This document shows, one piece after another, positions 26,231-38,310 of a DNA stretch of 64,000 nt (the stretch's first letter is position 1; each line of letters starts with the position of its first letter). The translations under genes were made by a program, and so were the position numbers. The notes beneath the pieces were generated by a model. That model did no database searches. It had not been told where the DNA came from and saw only the letters and a program-made list of their open reading frames with translations. The DNA comes from Lotus japonicus (taxonomy: Eukaryota; Streptophyta; Magnoliopsida; Fabales; Fabaceae): positions 3,784,501 to 3,848,500 of the forward strand of contig NC_080046.1 in NCBI RefSeq assembly GCF_012489685.1, given 5' to 3'.

Positions 26231-26508
26231 TGTTCTAGGAATGAACATTGTTGAGAGGTATAGTACCTAAAGAGTGGAAGAATGTGCTAGAGAGAGAAAA
26301 TGAGAGAGAGAGTGCTGAATTTCATGTGTGATTTCATTAAATGAGCAAAAGTCCCTTACAATTGGTAACTGCCTCCTATTTATAGAGTTTGGGCACTACC
26401 TATTGGGCCAATTGGGCCTCCAAGGCTGAGGCCCAACTTAAGGCCAGGCCTTCGCCTAGGGGCGGGCTATACACTGGGTGTTGCCACTCTAGGGGCTCGC
26501 CCAGTCCA
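26231..26508 (-). repeat. Element 1, 3' LTR
   Basis: 278 bp, matching the other LTR except for one base (GAGAGG here against GAGGGG there, about 24 bp from the end). It contains the LTR promoter with CTATAAATAG on the minus strand near 26385. Confidence 0.95.
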
Positions 26509-27126
26509 CTAGTCCACAAGACACCGAGCTCGAAGTATGAGAGCTAAGTGTGTCTTTTAAATGCTTTACATGCATCCTATAGTATGCTGGAATCTAAGCC
26601 GCCAACATGGCTTAAGGAAAAAGAAAAGAACTACGTCGCCAACATGGCGTAAGCAAAAGGAAATAAGCATTGTTAATCGCCCAGTCCACTGGTCTTGGCG
26701 AGCAACCCGAACCGGCGAGTCCACAAGTCCACAAGCGGCGAGAACGATCGCTCCGTACCGGCGAGAAAGGTGGCAGACATTGATCATGCACTGATCACCC
26801 AAGCGTTGACTGGCAATGTCCTTGGCGAGTGACTAGACTTTAATGCTGGTATTATTTATCAGGCGATGACGTTTGGCTTCTATGGTGGCGAGGCCTTTCG
26901 CGCTTCCTCTTATTTCAAAAACCTTTCAAATCCCTAACTGCTCCACGTGATTCGTCAGTTACATCAGTTTTCCTCTTTCTCCGGAATCGTCACTTCACTT
27001 TTCATAACTGTCCCATCATGCGCAGTAATTCCCATCACACGCGTTCCAACTCCCCAAAAACCATCATGACTTCCAACCTTCCACACGTGTCCAACACGCG
27101 TCACCTTTCCAACTTCTCCCCCTGCC

Positions 27127-27134
27127 TATAAAAA
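27127..27134 (+). promoter_or_regulatory. TATA box of the antisense gene in element 1
   Basis: TATAAAAA in the context CCTATAAAAACCC lies 220 bp upstream of the start codon at 27347. The same motif is found 222 bp upstream of the homologous start in element 3. Its conserved position supports a real promoter that is independent of the LTR. Confidence 0.65.
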
Positions 27135-27346
27135 CCCTTTTTCCCTACAATCATCCTTTTCCGAGACCGCTTTTCACCTCCCTTATTGCCTACCAAGTTC
27201 ATTATTCCCATTTCCGCTCCGGTGCCATTGCCTATCACCCTTTCCGCCACCCGCTCTTCACATCCTTCTCCGGTGAGTCCTCCTACCTTTATCTCTGCAT
27301 CACATCTCTACTCATCTTTTTTCCTTTCCTCATTTGATTATAAAAA

Positions 27347-30006
27347 ATGGCTTCAAACCCCAACTCCCCCAATCACACCTCTTCTTCCTCTGGGAGTGAC
27401 CCTGATTCCACCGCAGCCGACGGCCTCCGTTTGGAGGTCCCGGAGATCCCTCCTTTCCGACTGAAAACCTACGCAACTCTGCCCCTTCCAGTCCAAAGAG
27501 CACCCACCCACGAAGCTATAGACCAACCCTCCGTTTTCCAGGAGAGTGATCTCATCGTGGAATTTGTGAGCAACCTCGGTGGTTTATCCGACGATGATGA
27601 GTTTAACGCCAAACTCAGGATTTGGATCTGCAGTGCCGAGGATCGCCCCTGGCTTCACAAGGCCAGCGGCGACGTAAAGAGATCCCATTTTTTCTTTGCG
27701 TACGAATACATGTTTAGCGAGCTTGGAATCAGACTTCCCTTCTCGCCCTTTGTTCAAACCGTCCTCCGTGACATTAACGTGGCTCCTTGCCAACTTCACC
27801 CCAACGCCTGGGCCTTCATTCGGTGCTTTGAAATTTTGTGCGCCGCGGTTGGCACCGCCCCCTCTCCTACCAGCTTCTTCTACCTCTACGACGCCGACCC
27901 CAAGTCCATCAAAAATAGAGGGTGGATTTCTCTAAAGGCCCGAGCCGGCCGTAAATGCTTGAACCCACATAAAAGTAACGCAAAGTCTTCCTTCGCTCGG
28001 AGGTACTTCCGCGTGGCGATTCACCCCGCCTATCCTGAGGCTTTTACTCTTAGGGACGGGACTGCCCTTTTTCCTCTTTACTGGACGGAAAAGCCCAATG
28101 GAGTTACCGACCCTTCAGAAGAGTCTCTATCCACTAATGACAAAGCTTTCTTGAATCTCCTCGCCCCGCTCCCTATCCTTGACTGCTCAACAGTCCTTGA
28201 GGGCGCTCGTCACTCGAGGACACCCAAATATTTAGGTCACTTATAATTTACTTTTACCCTCGTTATTTTCTTTCCTATCCCTTATGTCGCTACTGACCCC
28301 CCCTCTTTTTTTTTGTTGCAGAAGACATGAATTTCACCAATGTCGAGCTCTTGAAAGCTCGCGAGAGGAGAATGGCCCGTTTTTCCCCAAAGTTCAACAC
28401 TGAGGGTGAGGGGAAAAGACGGGGTGGTACTGAGAACCAAGCCGAGGGCGCCCAAGACCCCAAAAGGAGGAAATTAGTCAAAGTCTCCTCTGGCGCCGGC
28501 CCCTCCGACCCTGGCGCTCAGCCTGCTACCGCCGCCGCGTCTAAAGGCAAGAATGCCGCTAAAGCCTCCGTCGCCACAGCTAACGAGTCCGCCACCGTCC
28601 CAGCTACTTCCACTACCGCGGGTGCGGCCACTACTGCCGCCGCCGCCGAATCCACTCCTGTAGGCGCCGCAGCCGCCTCTGCCGGTGTCACAATCATCTC
28701 TGCTGGCCAGTCACCAACCACCGGCCCAACCTCCAACATTTCTCAACTTTCAACTGTTGAGAAGCTCGCCGCCATCGATTCCTCAAATGTCACAAATGCT
28801 GCCAATGCTGCCGCGTCTTCCGATGCCTCTGCTGGGGAAAAAGAAAAAGAAAAAGAAAATGAAACCCCCAAGTCTCCCCCTCGCCAAGATGCACCTCCTA
28901 GCTCGCTCCCTACACATGATGGGCGCTCCGTATCTCCTCCGCCCCGCCACGAAGAGGGACCCTCTTCTGATGCCGCCGCTACCTTTGAAGCAACCCAGAT
29001 CGAGCAAGCTCCTGGTAATGAGGGTGGTTCCTCTAGCTATTACAACATGCTTCCTAACGCCATTGAACCTTCTGAGTTCCTGCTCACCGGCCTCAACCGC
29101 GACGCCATAGAGAAAGAAGTTTTGAGCCGGGGTATCAATGAGACCAAGGAGGAAACCCTCGCCTGTCTCTTACGCGCTGGGTGTATCTTCGCCCACGCGT
29201 TTGACAATTTCAGCGCCGCCGCTGCTGAAACTGAGCGACTGAGGGCCGAAAGCGCCAAGCACCAAGAGGACGCCGCCGTTTGGCAGAAGCGCTTTGACAA
29301 ACTGTTGGAACAAGCGGGAAAAGAAAAAGCCCAGGCCGACAAGTTGATTGGCACGGCGGGAATCAAAATCGGCGAACTTGAGAATGATCTGGCGCTAATG
29401 AAGGAAGAAGCGGATGATCTTGATGCAAACCTCCAGGCTTGCAAAAAGGAAAAAGACCAAGTCGAGAAGGACTTGGCTGCCAGAAGCGAAGCACTGGCCG
29501 CTAAGGAGTCGGAGCTCAACGCATTACGCGTTGAACTTGAGTCAGTAAAGAAGGCGCTGGCGGAGCACGAGAAAAAATCTGCTGAGTCTTTGGCCTCGGC
29601 GAAGGCTGACCTGGAGGCGGCGGTGCGAGCTGCATCTGAAGAGATCAAGAAGGCGGACGAGGTCCATAGCGCTGCCCTCGCCGCGAAAGATTCTGACATT
29701 ACTTCCCACCTTGCAAAGATTAAAGAGCTGGAGGACGATCTGGCGATGGAGAAAGCCAAAGCCGCTGAGGCGAGGGAACAAGCCGCTGATATTGCCTATG
29801 ACAATCGCGAGCGCGGCTTCTACCTCGCCAAAGACCAGGCTCAACATTTGTTCCCGAACCTTGACTTCAGCGCCATGGGAGTAATGAAAGAGGTCACCGC
29901 TAAAGGACTGGTTGGTCCCGATGATCCCCCCCTGATTGACCAAAACCTCTGGACCGCCACTGAAGAAGAAGAGGAAGCAGGAGAAGAAGAAAGAAATAAT
30001 GATTAA
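27347..30006 (+). CDS. Antisense accessory gene of element 1 (Transposase_28-like N-terminus, coiled-coil C-terminus), spliced
   Basis: Function unknown; it lies on the strand opposite to gag-pol. Exon 1 is 27347-28235 and exon 2 is 28322-30006. The 86-bp intron has a TTTAG|GTCACT donor and a T-rich TTGTTGCAG acceptor. The joined frame is 857 codons with no stop. Residues about 45-295 (e.g. PWLHKASGDVKRSHFFFAYE, FSELGIRLPFSPF, NAWAFIRCFEILCAAVG) resemble the plant 'putative gypsy-type transposon' family, remembered as Pfam Transposase_28. Residues about 300-580 are low complexity (Ala, Thr, Ser, Pro). About 590-790 form a long Glu/Lys/Ala coiled coil. A conserved tail has RGFYLAKDQAQHLF and GLVGPDDPP, then an acidic end. 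A copy with the same intron is at 61114-63658. Without splicing the gene would be two frames of 299 and 559 residues. Confidence 0.85.
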
Positions 30007-30968
30007 TGTATTTTTAATTTTTACTTAACCTTTACCACCTTTTGTAATGCCCTGTTCTGTCATTTCAATATATGAGCAGCCTTTCGCCATTGTTTCTATA
30101 TCGCCTCTGAATGACTGCTTTTACCGTAAATTTTTGGTCGCCACTTCGCAAATCGCCGCATTCTTATTATTTTTATTTTTATTTTTATTTTTTTAAAAAA
30201 ATTTAAGAATGAATTTCATAGTTGAACGCCCTGACGCCCCGGAGTAATGAAATACTCAACATCCTGAGTGACTAAGCACTCGCCTTCCACCTTATTCATT
30301 CGCCGACCTTATATCTTGCGCTATTTTTCACGCGTCATGTGATTGAATTACGCCTAACGATTCTGTGCGTTAATTTTAACTAGGGCTTATTGCTTGGTAT
30401 TTCTCCACCAAGACTTTAAACATTTTCCACAAAGGGATAAATGGCCTCCATTCTTGAGGACTTCGCCCTGGGCTTTGCCCGCTCGGGGCTTACCATGCTT
30501 GGGTCCCAATGGCCATTTGGGGGTCCCAAGACTTTTGCCTAGTTAATGGCGCTCGTCGTATTCTGGCGAGACTTACCCAGCACATCGTTTACGGGACCGG
30601 CGATCACGTCAGACTTTCCGGGGGGGGATTCCTAGGCATCAAGAGCCATTTGTGGAATCGCCCCCACCTTCAGGGTTCCAGCAAGCCCCTTTGGGGATCA
30701 AGCTTGTCCCACCTAGTGATCGCCGTAATTCTTTGTATCGATCGGCAATTCCGATCGTCAGGGAATCCCTGGAATTTTTAGACACGAATTTCATGAATTT
30801 TCTTTTTATTGATGATGCGCCTCATTAAAAAACTCCTTTCGGAGAAAAAGAGCACGCTTTTGTTACGGCAATACATTGGAGAGTTTAAAGACATTTTTTT
30901 TTTCAAAGAAATTGAAGATAACCAACTTTGGAGACGCTTTTGCTGTGGAGATGCCTTTGTTCTCGCGA
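30007..30968. other. Spacer between the convergent antisense gene and pol in element 1
   Basis: About 960 bp with no supported reading frame. It begins with the likely 3' UTR of the antisense gene, including an A/T run near 30168-30204. Patches such as CCAATGGCCATTTGGG resemble the 3' spacers of elements 2 and 3. Both genes would terminate in this region, so their transcripts could overlap. Confidence 0.5.
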
Positions 30969-33900
30969 TCAACTATAATAATAGCGCAGGTTCAATCCAT
31001 TAAATGACCTGGGTAGCCGCCTTCCGTCGAGCTCTTCCAAATGATAGGCCCCTGTACCCAAGACCTTGATAATGCGGTAAGGCCCTTCCCAGTTTGGAGT
31101 CAGCTTGTTTCCCGCGATTCCTGACCGCCACTTGAGGACCAGATCGCCAACTTGCATGTCCCGGACACGAACCCTGCTATTGTACTTGGCAGCCACGCGT
31201 TGCTTCATCGCCGTCTCTTGAATGTGCGCTTCATCGCGTGTTTCAGATAGAAGATCAAGCTCCATCGCCATATTAGCTTGATTCTCTCCTTCAAATCCTG
31301 GCTGAGTCCGCTATGTGAAATTATCAATCTCCACTGGCAACACCGCATCTACCCCATAGGTCATCCTAAAAGGAGTTTCTCTTGTGGAAGATTGCACGGT
31401 GGTATTGTACGACCAGAGTACTACCGGGAGTTCATCCAGCCAAGCTCCTTTAGCTTCCATGAGCCGTCGCCTCAACCCGCGCAGAATTACCTTGTTTGCA
31501 GACTCCACTTGACCGTTCGTTTGTGGATGCTCCACAGAAGCGAACCTCATCTGTATGCCCATTTCTTTGCAAAATTCCCTCGTTTGGCTGTTTGAAAACT
31601 GGGTTCCGTTGTCAGACACGATCGCCCTAGGAATCCCAAACCTGCAGACAATACGCTTCCAATAGAAATTGACTATTTTTGCGGAAGTTATTTTGGCAAG
31701 GGGCTCGGCTTCGATCCATTTAGTAAAGTAATCCACCGCCACCAATATAAACTTCATCTGTGACCTGGCGATCGGAAATGGTCCTACCAAATCCACACCC
31801 CACATGGCGAAAGGCCACGGGGCGCTCATCGTTACCAGCTCCCTTGGCGGTGCCTTGGACAAATCCGCGAACACTTGACATTTTTTGCACCGCTTTACAA
31901 AGTCCATGCAATCTTTCCTGAGGGTGGGCCAGTAGAAACCTGCCCTTAACACCTTGCAGGCCAAAGACCTTCCCCCAATGTGGCTTGCACACACTCCTTC
32001 ATGTACCTCAGACATTATCGCCTCATATTTCTCTGGCGGCATGCATTTTAACAATGGCGTCGAAAAACCACGGCGATACAAATGTCCATCAATGAGAGTG
32101 TAGTGGCTCGCCTCACGCCGTTGTTCCTTCGTGCATTGCTCCACTTCTGCCGGGTCTCCCGCCAAGATGGATAATATGGGCCCCATCCACGTCGCCCCTC
32201 TGTTCACACATGCCATGAGTTCACCTTCAATGCTGGGGCACGCTAGCGTTTCCTGAATCACACTCTTGTTGTTTCCGGGCCTCCGTGTGCTCGCCAATTT
32301 GGCCAGTGCATCCGCCCGCTGATTTTCTTCTCGAGGAACATACTCTACCACCACCTCCCGAAAAAGCGTCATCAAATATCGCACCCGTTCAAGGTATTTG
32401 ATCAGATTGGGGTCTTTGACTTGGAAAGTCCCCTTTACCTGACTCTCCACCAACTGCGAGTCCGTTCTTACCAATAACCTTCCGATCTTTACTTCACGAG
32501 CCAACTTCAATCCGGCGATGAGAGCTTCATATTCTGCCTGGTTATTTGTTGCCTTGAACTCAAATTTCAGCGATTGCTCCAATACTAGCTCTCCCGGTCC
32601 TTCCAGCGTTACTCCCGCGCCACTGCCACTGCTATTGGAGGATCCATCTACAAAGAGAGTCCACTGGGTGTCCACCCTTTCAACCAGGTACGGGGTTAAT
32701 TCTACCACAAAGTCAGCCAGTGACTGTGCACCAACTGTGCCTCGCTTATCATATTGCAACCCATATTCAGACAATTTCACAGACCAGGCGACCAATCTAC
32801 CTGACAAATCCAGTTTTTGTAACACTTGTCTCAGAGGCAAATCCGTCCGCACCTTCACTGGAAAGCTTTGAAAATAAGGCCTCAACCGCCGGGCGGTGAC
32901 AAGGACTGCTAGCGCCGCCTTCTCAATTTTCTGATATCTAATCTCTGCGCCTTGGAGTGTGTGGCTAACAAAATAAACAATCTGTTGCTCGCCATCTATT
33001 TCTTGCAGTATCACAGAACTCAGAGCACTATTACTCTCAGCAAAATATAAGTGCAGCGGGTGTCCCTGTATTGGTTTTGACAAGATCGGCGGTGATGACA
33101 GGAGTTCCTTGAGGTGAACGAAAGCTTCTTCACACTCCGTCGTCCACTCAAATGCAACATTTTTTCGAAGACATTTGAAAAAAGGAAAAGATCTATCACC
33201 AGATTTAGGAAGAAAACGAGATAAAGCTGCTATTCGCCCTGTTAAACGTTGGACCTCTTTCACATTAGAGGGGCTTTTCATCTGCTGAATTGCTTTGCAC
33301 TTGTCCGGGTTTATCTCTATTCCTCTGGACGTGATCATAAAGCCTAAAAACTTGCCACCCTGAACACCAAAGGAGCATTTCTCCGGGTTGAGGCGCATAT
33401 TGTGCTTCCTTATCTCGCCAAATGCTTCCTCCAGATCCTGATGATGGTCCAAACCACGCACTGATTTAACGATCATATCATCAACATAAACTTCCATGTT
33501 TCTCCCCACCTGCCCAGCAAAAACTCTATCCATCAATCTTTGGTACGTCGCCCCGGCATTCTTTAATCCAAATGGCATGGTTCGATAGCAATAGTTGACC
33601 CTGGCGGTCATGAAAGCCGTTTTGTCTTCGTCCGCCGGGTGCATGCGGATTTGATGATAACCAGAGTACGCATCCATCAGGCTGAGCAGTTCGTTGCCTG
33701 AGGCTCCATCTACGAGACTGTCAATGCTGGGAAGGGGATAAGAATCTTTTGGGCACGCCTTATTTAAGTCTGTGTAATCCACGCACATTCGCCATTTTCC
33801 GTTCGACTTCTTTACCATCACGACGTTCGCCAGCCACGTCGGATATTTCACTTCCCTGATGAATTCTGCCGCCAGCAACTTGTCTACTTCCTGTTGAACC

Positions 33901-36401
33901 GCTTTTCCCTTGTCCCCGCCCAAGCGCCGCCTGAGTTGTGAAACTGGCTTGACACTTGGATTCAACGCTAGTCGATGGCAGATGAAATTTGGATCAATTC
34001 CAGACATATCCTTACAGCTCCAAGCAAACAAATCTAAATTCTCGCCTAGCAACTTTGCCAGGCGCGTCTCCTGCTCGTCTGTTAATCTGGTTCCTATCTT
34101 CAAAGTCCGATCGCCAAACTTTAGCGCCTTTGTTTCCTCAATTGGCGTGGGCCTGTTCATTCGCCCCTCGCCACGGGGGTCAAGATCCTCATCCGAAGCT
34201 TCAATTTCATAACACCTGTGTCCGACCAACGCACTCTTCTTGCCATACAAGTTGAGACAATTATTATAACATTCCCTCGCCATCTTCTGGTCAACCTTCA
34301 GCTTACCAACCTTTCCACTGCTTAGTGGATACTTCACCGCCAAGTGAGCTGTTGAAATTACAGCATAGAGGCGATTCAATGTATTTCGCCCAATGATGAC
34401 ATTGTAAGATGCCACCACCTGGAGAACCAGATACCTTACCTTCAAAACCCTGGCACACTCATCTTCTCCAAATATGGTGTCCAGATCAATGAATCCTCGC
34501 ACCATAACTTGTTCACCGGCAAAACCCACCAAGGTTCCTGTGTATGGAGTCAGATCACTGTCAGTCAGTTCCAACTTGTCAAATGCATCGCCATAGATGA
34601 TGTCAGCTGAACTGCTCTGGTCCAGGAGTACCCTTCTAACGTTGAAACTATTCAACCTTAATTGCACTACTATTGGGTCATCCTTGTGAGGTTTTATCCC
34701 CTCAAAGTCTGCCATCGAGATTGTTATGTCAGGGTGCACGAATCCAAAAGCAACTTCATGAACTGAATTGACTGCTCGAACATGAAGTTTCCGCGCCGCA
34801 TGAGTGTCGCCCCCACCGCCAAATCCTCCGGCGATGGTGTTTATGGTCCCTACGGGCGGCCCTGAGTGCTGAGCGAACGTGTCCTCAGCCCCTTTTGTAA
34901 TGATCGTCGCTGATTCTTGCTTCTTCTCATCCTTATTGTCCGCTCGCTCTTCCTCTCGCTTATCCGTTTTGTTGCGATTGCCATTGTTGTGCCACTGGTT
35001 TTGGCGGTTTCCTCGATATTGTCCGGCGCCGGAACGATTGTCCTGGCGTCCATCGCCTTGACGCTCGTCCCCTCGCCTGAAGTGTCCTGCCCGAATCAAC
35101 TTATCAATCTCCCGCTGCAAAGTCCAGCAGTCGTCCGTGTCATGCCCGATGGACCGATGGTATTCGCACCACTTCTTGGGATTGACGTCCCGTGGTTGAT
35201 ACTTTGGGGCCTCCGGCTCATCCACTAGGTGTGCGTCCCTCACCTCGCGGAGCATATCTGTTAAATCTGTGTTCATCACCATGTCAGCCTCCTCCCGCTG
35301 GCGATGGGACTTAGATTGCCAAGGCCGGCGTTGGTCATAATCATCACGCCGTGGATACAACTGTGCCTTGGTTGGCTTCAATGTCGCCTTTCCTTTATCT
35401 TCTCTTTGCTGTTTTCCATCCCCCTTAGCTTCGCCATTCTTATCTTTGTTCGCACGCTTGGGTGACGTGTCGCCTTTTTCCAATTTCGCGCGCTTTCTTT
35501 TGAAAGCATCATCCTCTTCATCGAGAATATAAGTGCTAGCGCGTGCACACATCTCTTCCATCGAACGTGCAGGCTTGCGTGTCAACTTGCTGTTCAACCT
35601 TCCCGGTAACAAACCATTCTTGAATGCTAGAGCACAAGCTCGAGACTCCTCATCCTCCACCTTGACCGATGCAGTGCTATACCTTGCCATGTATTCCTTC
35701 AGTGACTCTCCTTCTTGTTGGCGAATGTTGTATAGATCATTGATCGTCACTGGCTGGTTCTTATTAGCCGAGAATTGTACTAGAAACTTGGATGAGAAGT
35801 CTCTGAAATTTGAAATCGATCCGCGCGGCAAAGTTGTGAACCACGCCATCGCTGTCGACTTGAAAGTTGACGGAAACATCCTGCACTTCACCGCGTCAGA
35901 GGCCGCGATTATCACCATCTTTGTATTGAAATACAGTAGATGATCCTTTGGATCGGAATCTCCGCTGTAGGAGTCCAGAACTAGCGTCTTCATGTTGTCT
36001 GGAATCGCCACGTTTTCAACATCCTCTGAGAATGGACGAAACTCAGCGATAGAATCCGCCTCCCTACCTCCATCATCCTGTTGCTCACGTCGATAAAAAT
36101 CTAACTGAGCTTGCAAATGCTCATTCCGTTGCTGGATGTCGCCGATGCTGCGCATCATCTGGCGTCATTCCGCCTGCGTTACAGCCGGTTGCTGCTCCGG
36201 AGTAGGTGAGTTCTCCGGTGAGTGCTCCGGGGATCCGATCGGAGAAGGTGACGGAGGAACTGGTGGTGGTGACGGAGGAGGAACTCCGCCGTTGCCTGCT
36301 GCTCTCATCGGAGAGTCCAAGTCTACTCGCTGAGACCGCCGAGGCGGCGAAATTCGCCGTCGCTCTGGGGAATGGTGCTGCCTCCTGCGTCGATTCTCCA
36401 T
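30969..36401 (-). pseudogene. Gag-pol polyprotein of element 1, broken by two Trp-to-stop changes
   Basis: Replication polyprotein of the retrotransposon. It begins at 36401 (MENRRRRQHHSP). It meets TGA at 36165-36167 where the element 3 copy has Trp, then is open for 1615 codons (36158-31311). It meets TAG at 31311-31313, and the integrase C-terminal part continues in frame to 30969. Numbered from 36158: gag about 55-205; Cys/His knuckle-like CEYHRSIGHDTDDC at 331-344; protease loop at D513; reverse transcriptase about 775-945 with YVDD 891-894; RNase H about 1028-1140; second RNase H about 1165-1290 (D1171, E1209, D1233, D1283); integrase zinc site H1386, H1393, C1424, C1427; integrase core D1456, D1516, E1552. 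The protease loop reads DQSSS where elements 2 and 3 have DQGSS, probably damaging. Confidence 0.92.
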
Positions 36402-36546
36402 CTAAATCAAGAACGACACAAATTCGAGCGGGAAACGAACACCGATCACAGAATCGAACCAGGCAAATTTTAGAGTCGCCAAATCGTAACCAGAAATTGT
36501 CTCTTGCACAATCAGTCCACGTGAATGGGAATAGAAAGTTTATCAG

Positions 36547-36564
36547 TCCCCACAGACGGCGCCA
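36547..36564 (-). other. Element 1 primer-binding site
   Basis: On the minus strand TGGCGCCGTCTGTGGGGA begins two bases after the 5' LTR. Its first ten bases fit the complement of a tRNA 3' end such as tRNA-Asp (GACGGCGCCA). The tRNA assignment is an inference. Confidence 0.65.
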
Positions 36565-36566
36565 AA

Positions 36567-36844
36567 TGTTCTAGGAATGAACATTGTTGAGGGGTATAGT
36601 ACCTAAAGAGTGGAAGAATGTGCTAGAGAGAGAAAATGAGAGAGAGAGTGCTGAATTTCATGTGTGATTTCATTAAATGAGCAAAAGTCCCTTACAATTG
36701 GTAACTGCCTCCTATTTATAGAGTTTGGGCACTACCTATTGGGCCAATTGGGCCTCCAAGGCTGAGGCCCAACTTAAGGCCAGGCCTTCGCCTAGGGGCG
36801 GGCTATACACTGGGTGTTGCCACTCTAGGGGCTCGCCCAGTCCA
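36567..36844 (-). repeat. Element 1, 5' LTR
   Basis: 278-bp LTR next to the primer-binding site. The TATA motif TATAAATA is at 36713-36720 on the minus strand and would drive gag-pol. Confidence 0.95.
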
Positions 36845-36879
36845 TAAGTAAAAAACAATACACATTATATATTTTGGTT

Positions 36880-38310
36880 TAATTTCACTTTTGACCTCCT
36901 TCTATCGCGATTGAGCGATTTGGATCTCTAATATTTAAAACAGACGAATTTGGTCCCATATTCTTTTAACACGTGAAATTGAGTCTTTTTGTTTGAGGGA
37001 CGTCCAAAGTCTAACGGAGTGAGCTTTTATGACACTCATTAATTGACGTGGATATCATAATGGATGCATGTCACGTATATGTCATGTCATAATGTATCAC
37101 ACTCTTTCTTCTTCCTCCCTCTAACTCTGTATCTCACCCCACCATCTTATTTTTATCCTATATCACCATCATCCGAAATGCACCACCATTACCTCCTACC
37201 GTAACCACCACATCCACCCCACCACACCTTCCCTCCTCCTCTTTTTTCTTCTTTCTTAATTGACGTGGATATCATAATGGGTGTGTGCCACGTATATGTC
37301 ATGTCACAATGTATCACACTCTTTCTCCTTCCTCCCTCTAACTTTGTATCTCACCCCCACCATCTTATTTTTATCATCTATCACCATCATCTGAAATGCA
37401 CCACCATTACCTCCTACCCTAACCACCACATCCACCCCACCCCACCACACCTTCCTTCCTCCTCTTTTTTCTTCCTTCTTTCAATGTCAACTCGGCCTTC
37501 ACTCTCTCATCTTCGTTAACAATATCTCTTTCTTCAACTCTACTTCTCATCATCTCTCTTCTACCTACTCCGACCATACCTCAACAAAGAGCGTGTGCTT
37601 CCACTCATCCAGCCAACCATCATCATGCCTATACCACTAGAACCCCCAACCTCGTGCTCAACTCCAGTTCATTTCCTTCATTCAGCCACCATCAGACCTA
37701 TTGCATTGAAACCCCCAACCTCGTGCTCCACTGCACCCTAGTCATCATCCCGCCAAGTTACCCATGGAAAAAACACTCAAGAAAAACTTGTACAACCCTA
37801 TTCATCACCAAGTCCAGCCCCGAAATCAAGAAAAACCAGAACTGCGTGAAAAACGCTTATTACTGACAACTTGTAATGGCTAAAGATCATCGATAATTGA
37901 ATTTTTCCAACGGATTATCGTCAGCCAATAATTCGTAGATATAGGCCTTGTTGGTAAAAAAGGTTTGTGGGTAATTAATTTGACCTACTTAAAAAACTCA
38001 CTTTGTTGTCGATATAAATGTGACCTTCATGGAAGTTCCTTCCATGGAGAGGGGTGAAGATGAAAGAGAGTGACATTGGAATTATTTTTAAAGTAATATA
38101 AAAATAAGAATTTAAGTGACATCTACGTCATCTACATCAATTAATGAGCATCACATAAACTCACTTAATTAGAGTTTGGATTTTCCTCATACGAAATGAC
38201 CCAATTTATAAACATAAAAAATTATGTGACTAAAATCGCTCGCTTTAAAAATCAGAGATCCAAATGGTACAATCTCAATAATGAGGGACAAAAAATATAA
38301 CTAAGTAGAA
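36880..38310. mobile_element. Candidate non-autonomous element with long degenerate inverted repeats (Mutator-like?)
   Basis: The left end (about 36880-37080) and the right end (about 38110-38310) are imperfect inverted repeats. Shared blocks include ATTTGGATCTCT and CTCATTAATTGA with its following ACGTGGAT/TGTAGATG. The ends are long, as in Mutator-like elements, but no 9-bp duplication was identified. No transposase is seen. The interior carries a direct duplication (37041-37475) and short CT/CA-rich sequence. Confidence 0.45.
37041..37475. repeat. Direct tandem duplication, 217-bp period
   Basis: AATTGACGTGGATATCATAA occurs at 37041 and 37258. The following about 200 bp (CACTCTTTCT, CCTCCCTCTAACT, ACCATCATC, GAAATGCACCACCATTACC) are repeated with few changes. 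Confidence 0.85.

Larger units (their letters stand above)
26231..36844 (-). mobile_element. Element 1: Ty3/gypsy LTR retrotransposon of the Tat type, full length
   Basis: The 10,614-bp element is bounded by 278-bp LTRs and flanked by TAAGT at 26226-26230 and 36845-36849. LTR ends are TGGACT...AGAACA in the element's own orientation (minus). Order along the minus strand: 5' LTR, primer-binding site, gag-protease-reverse transcriptase-RNase H-second RNase H-integrase, a silent spacer, an oppositely oriented spliced gene, 3' LTR. Two RNase H-like domains and an antisense extra ORF are traits of the Tat/Ogre lineage. One mismatch between the LTRs indicates recent insertion. Two nonsense changes in gag-pol make it defective. 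Confidence 0.95.

Noticed and set aside
29040..29759. 239-residue minus-strand frame opposite the antisense gene coiled coil
   Set aside because: Shadow of the Glu/Lys/Ala-rich coiled-coil codons; no independent features.
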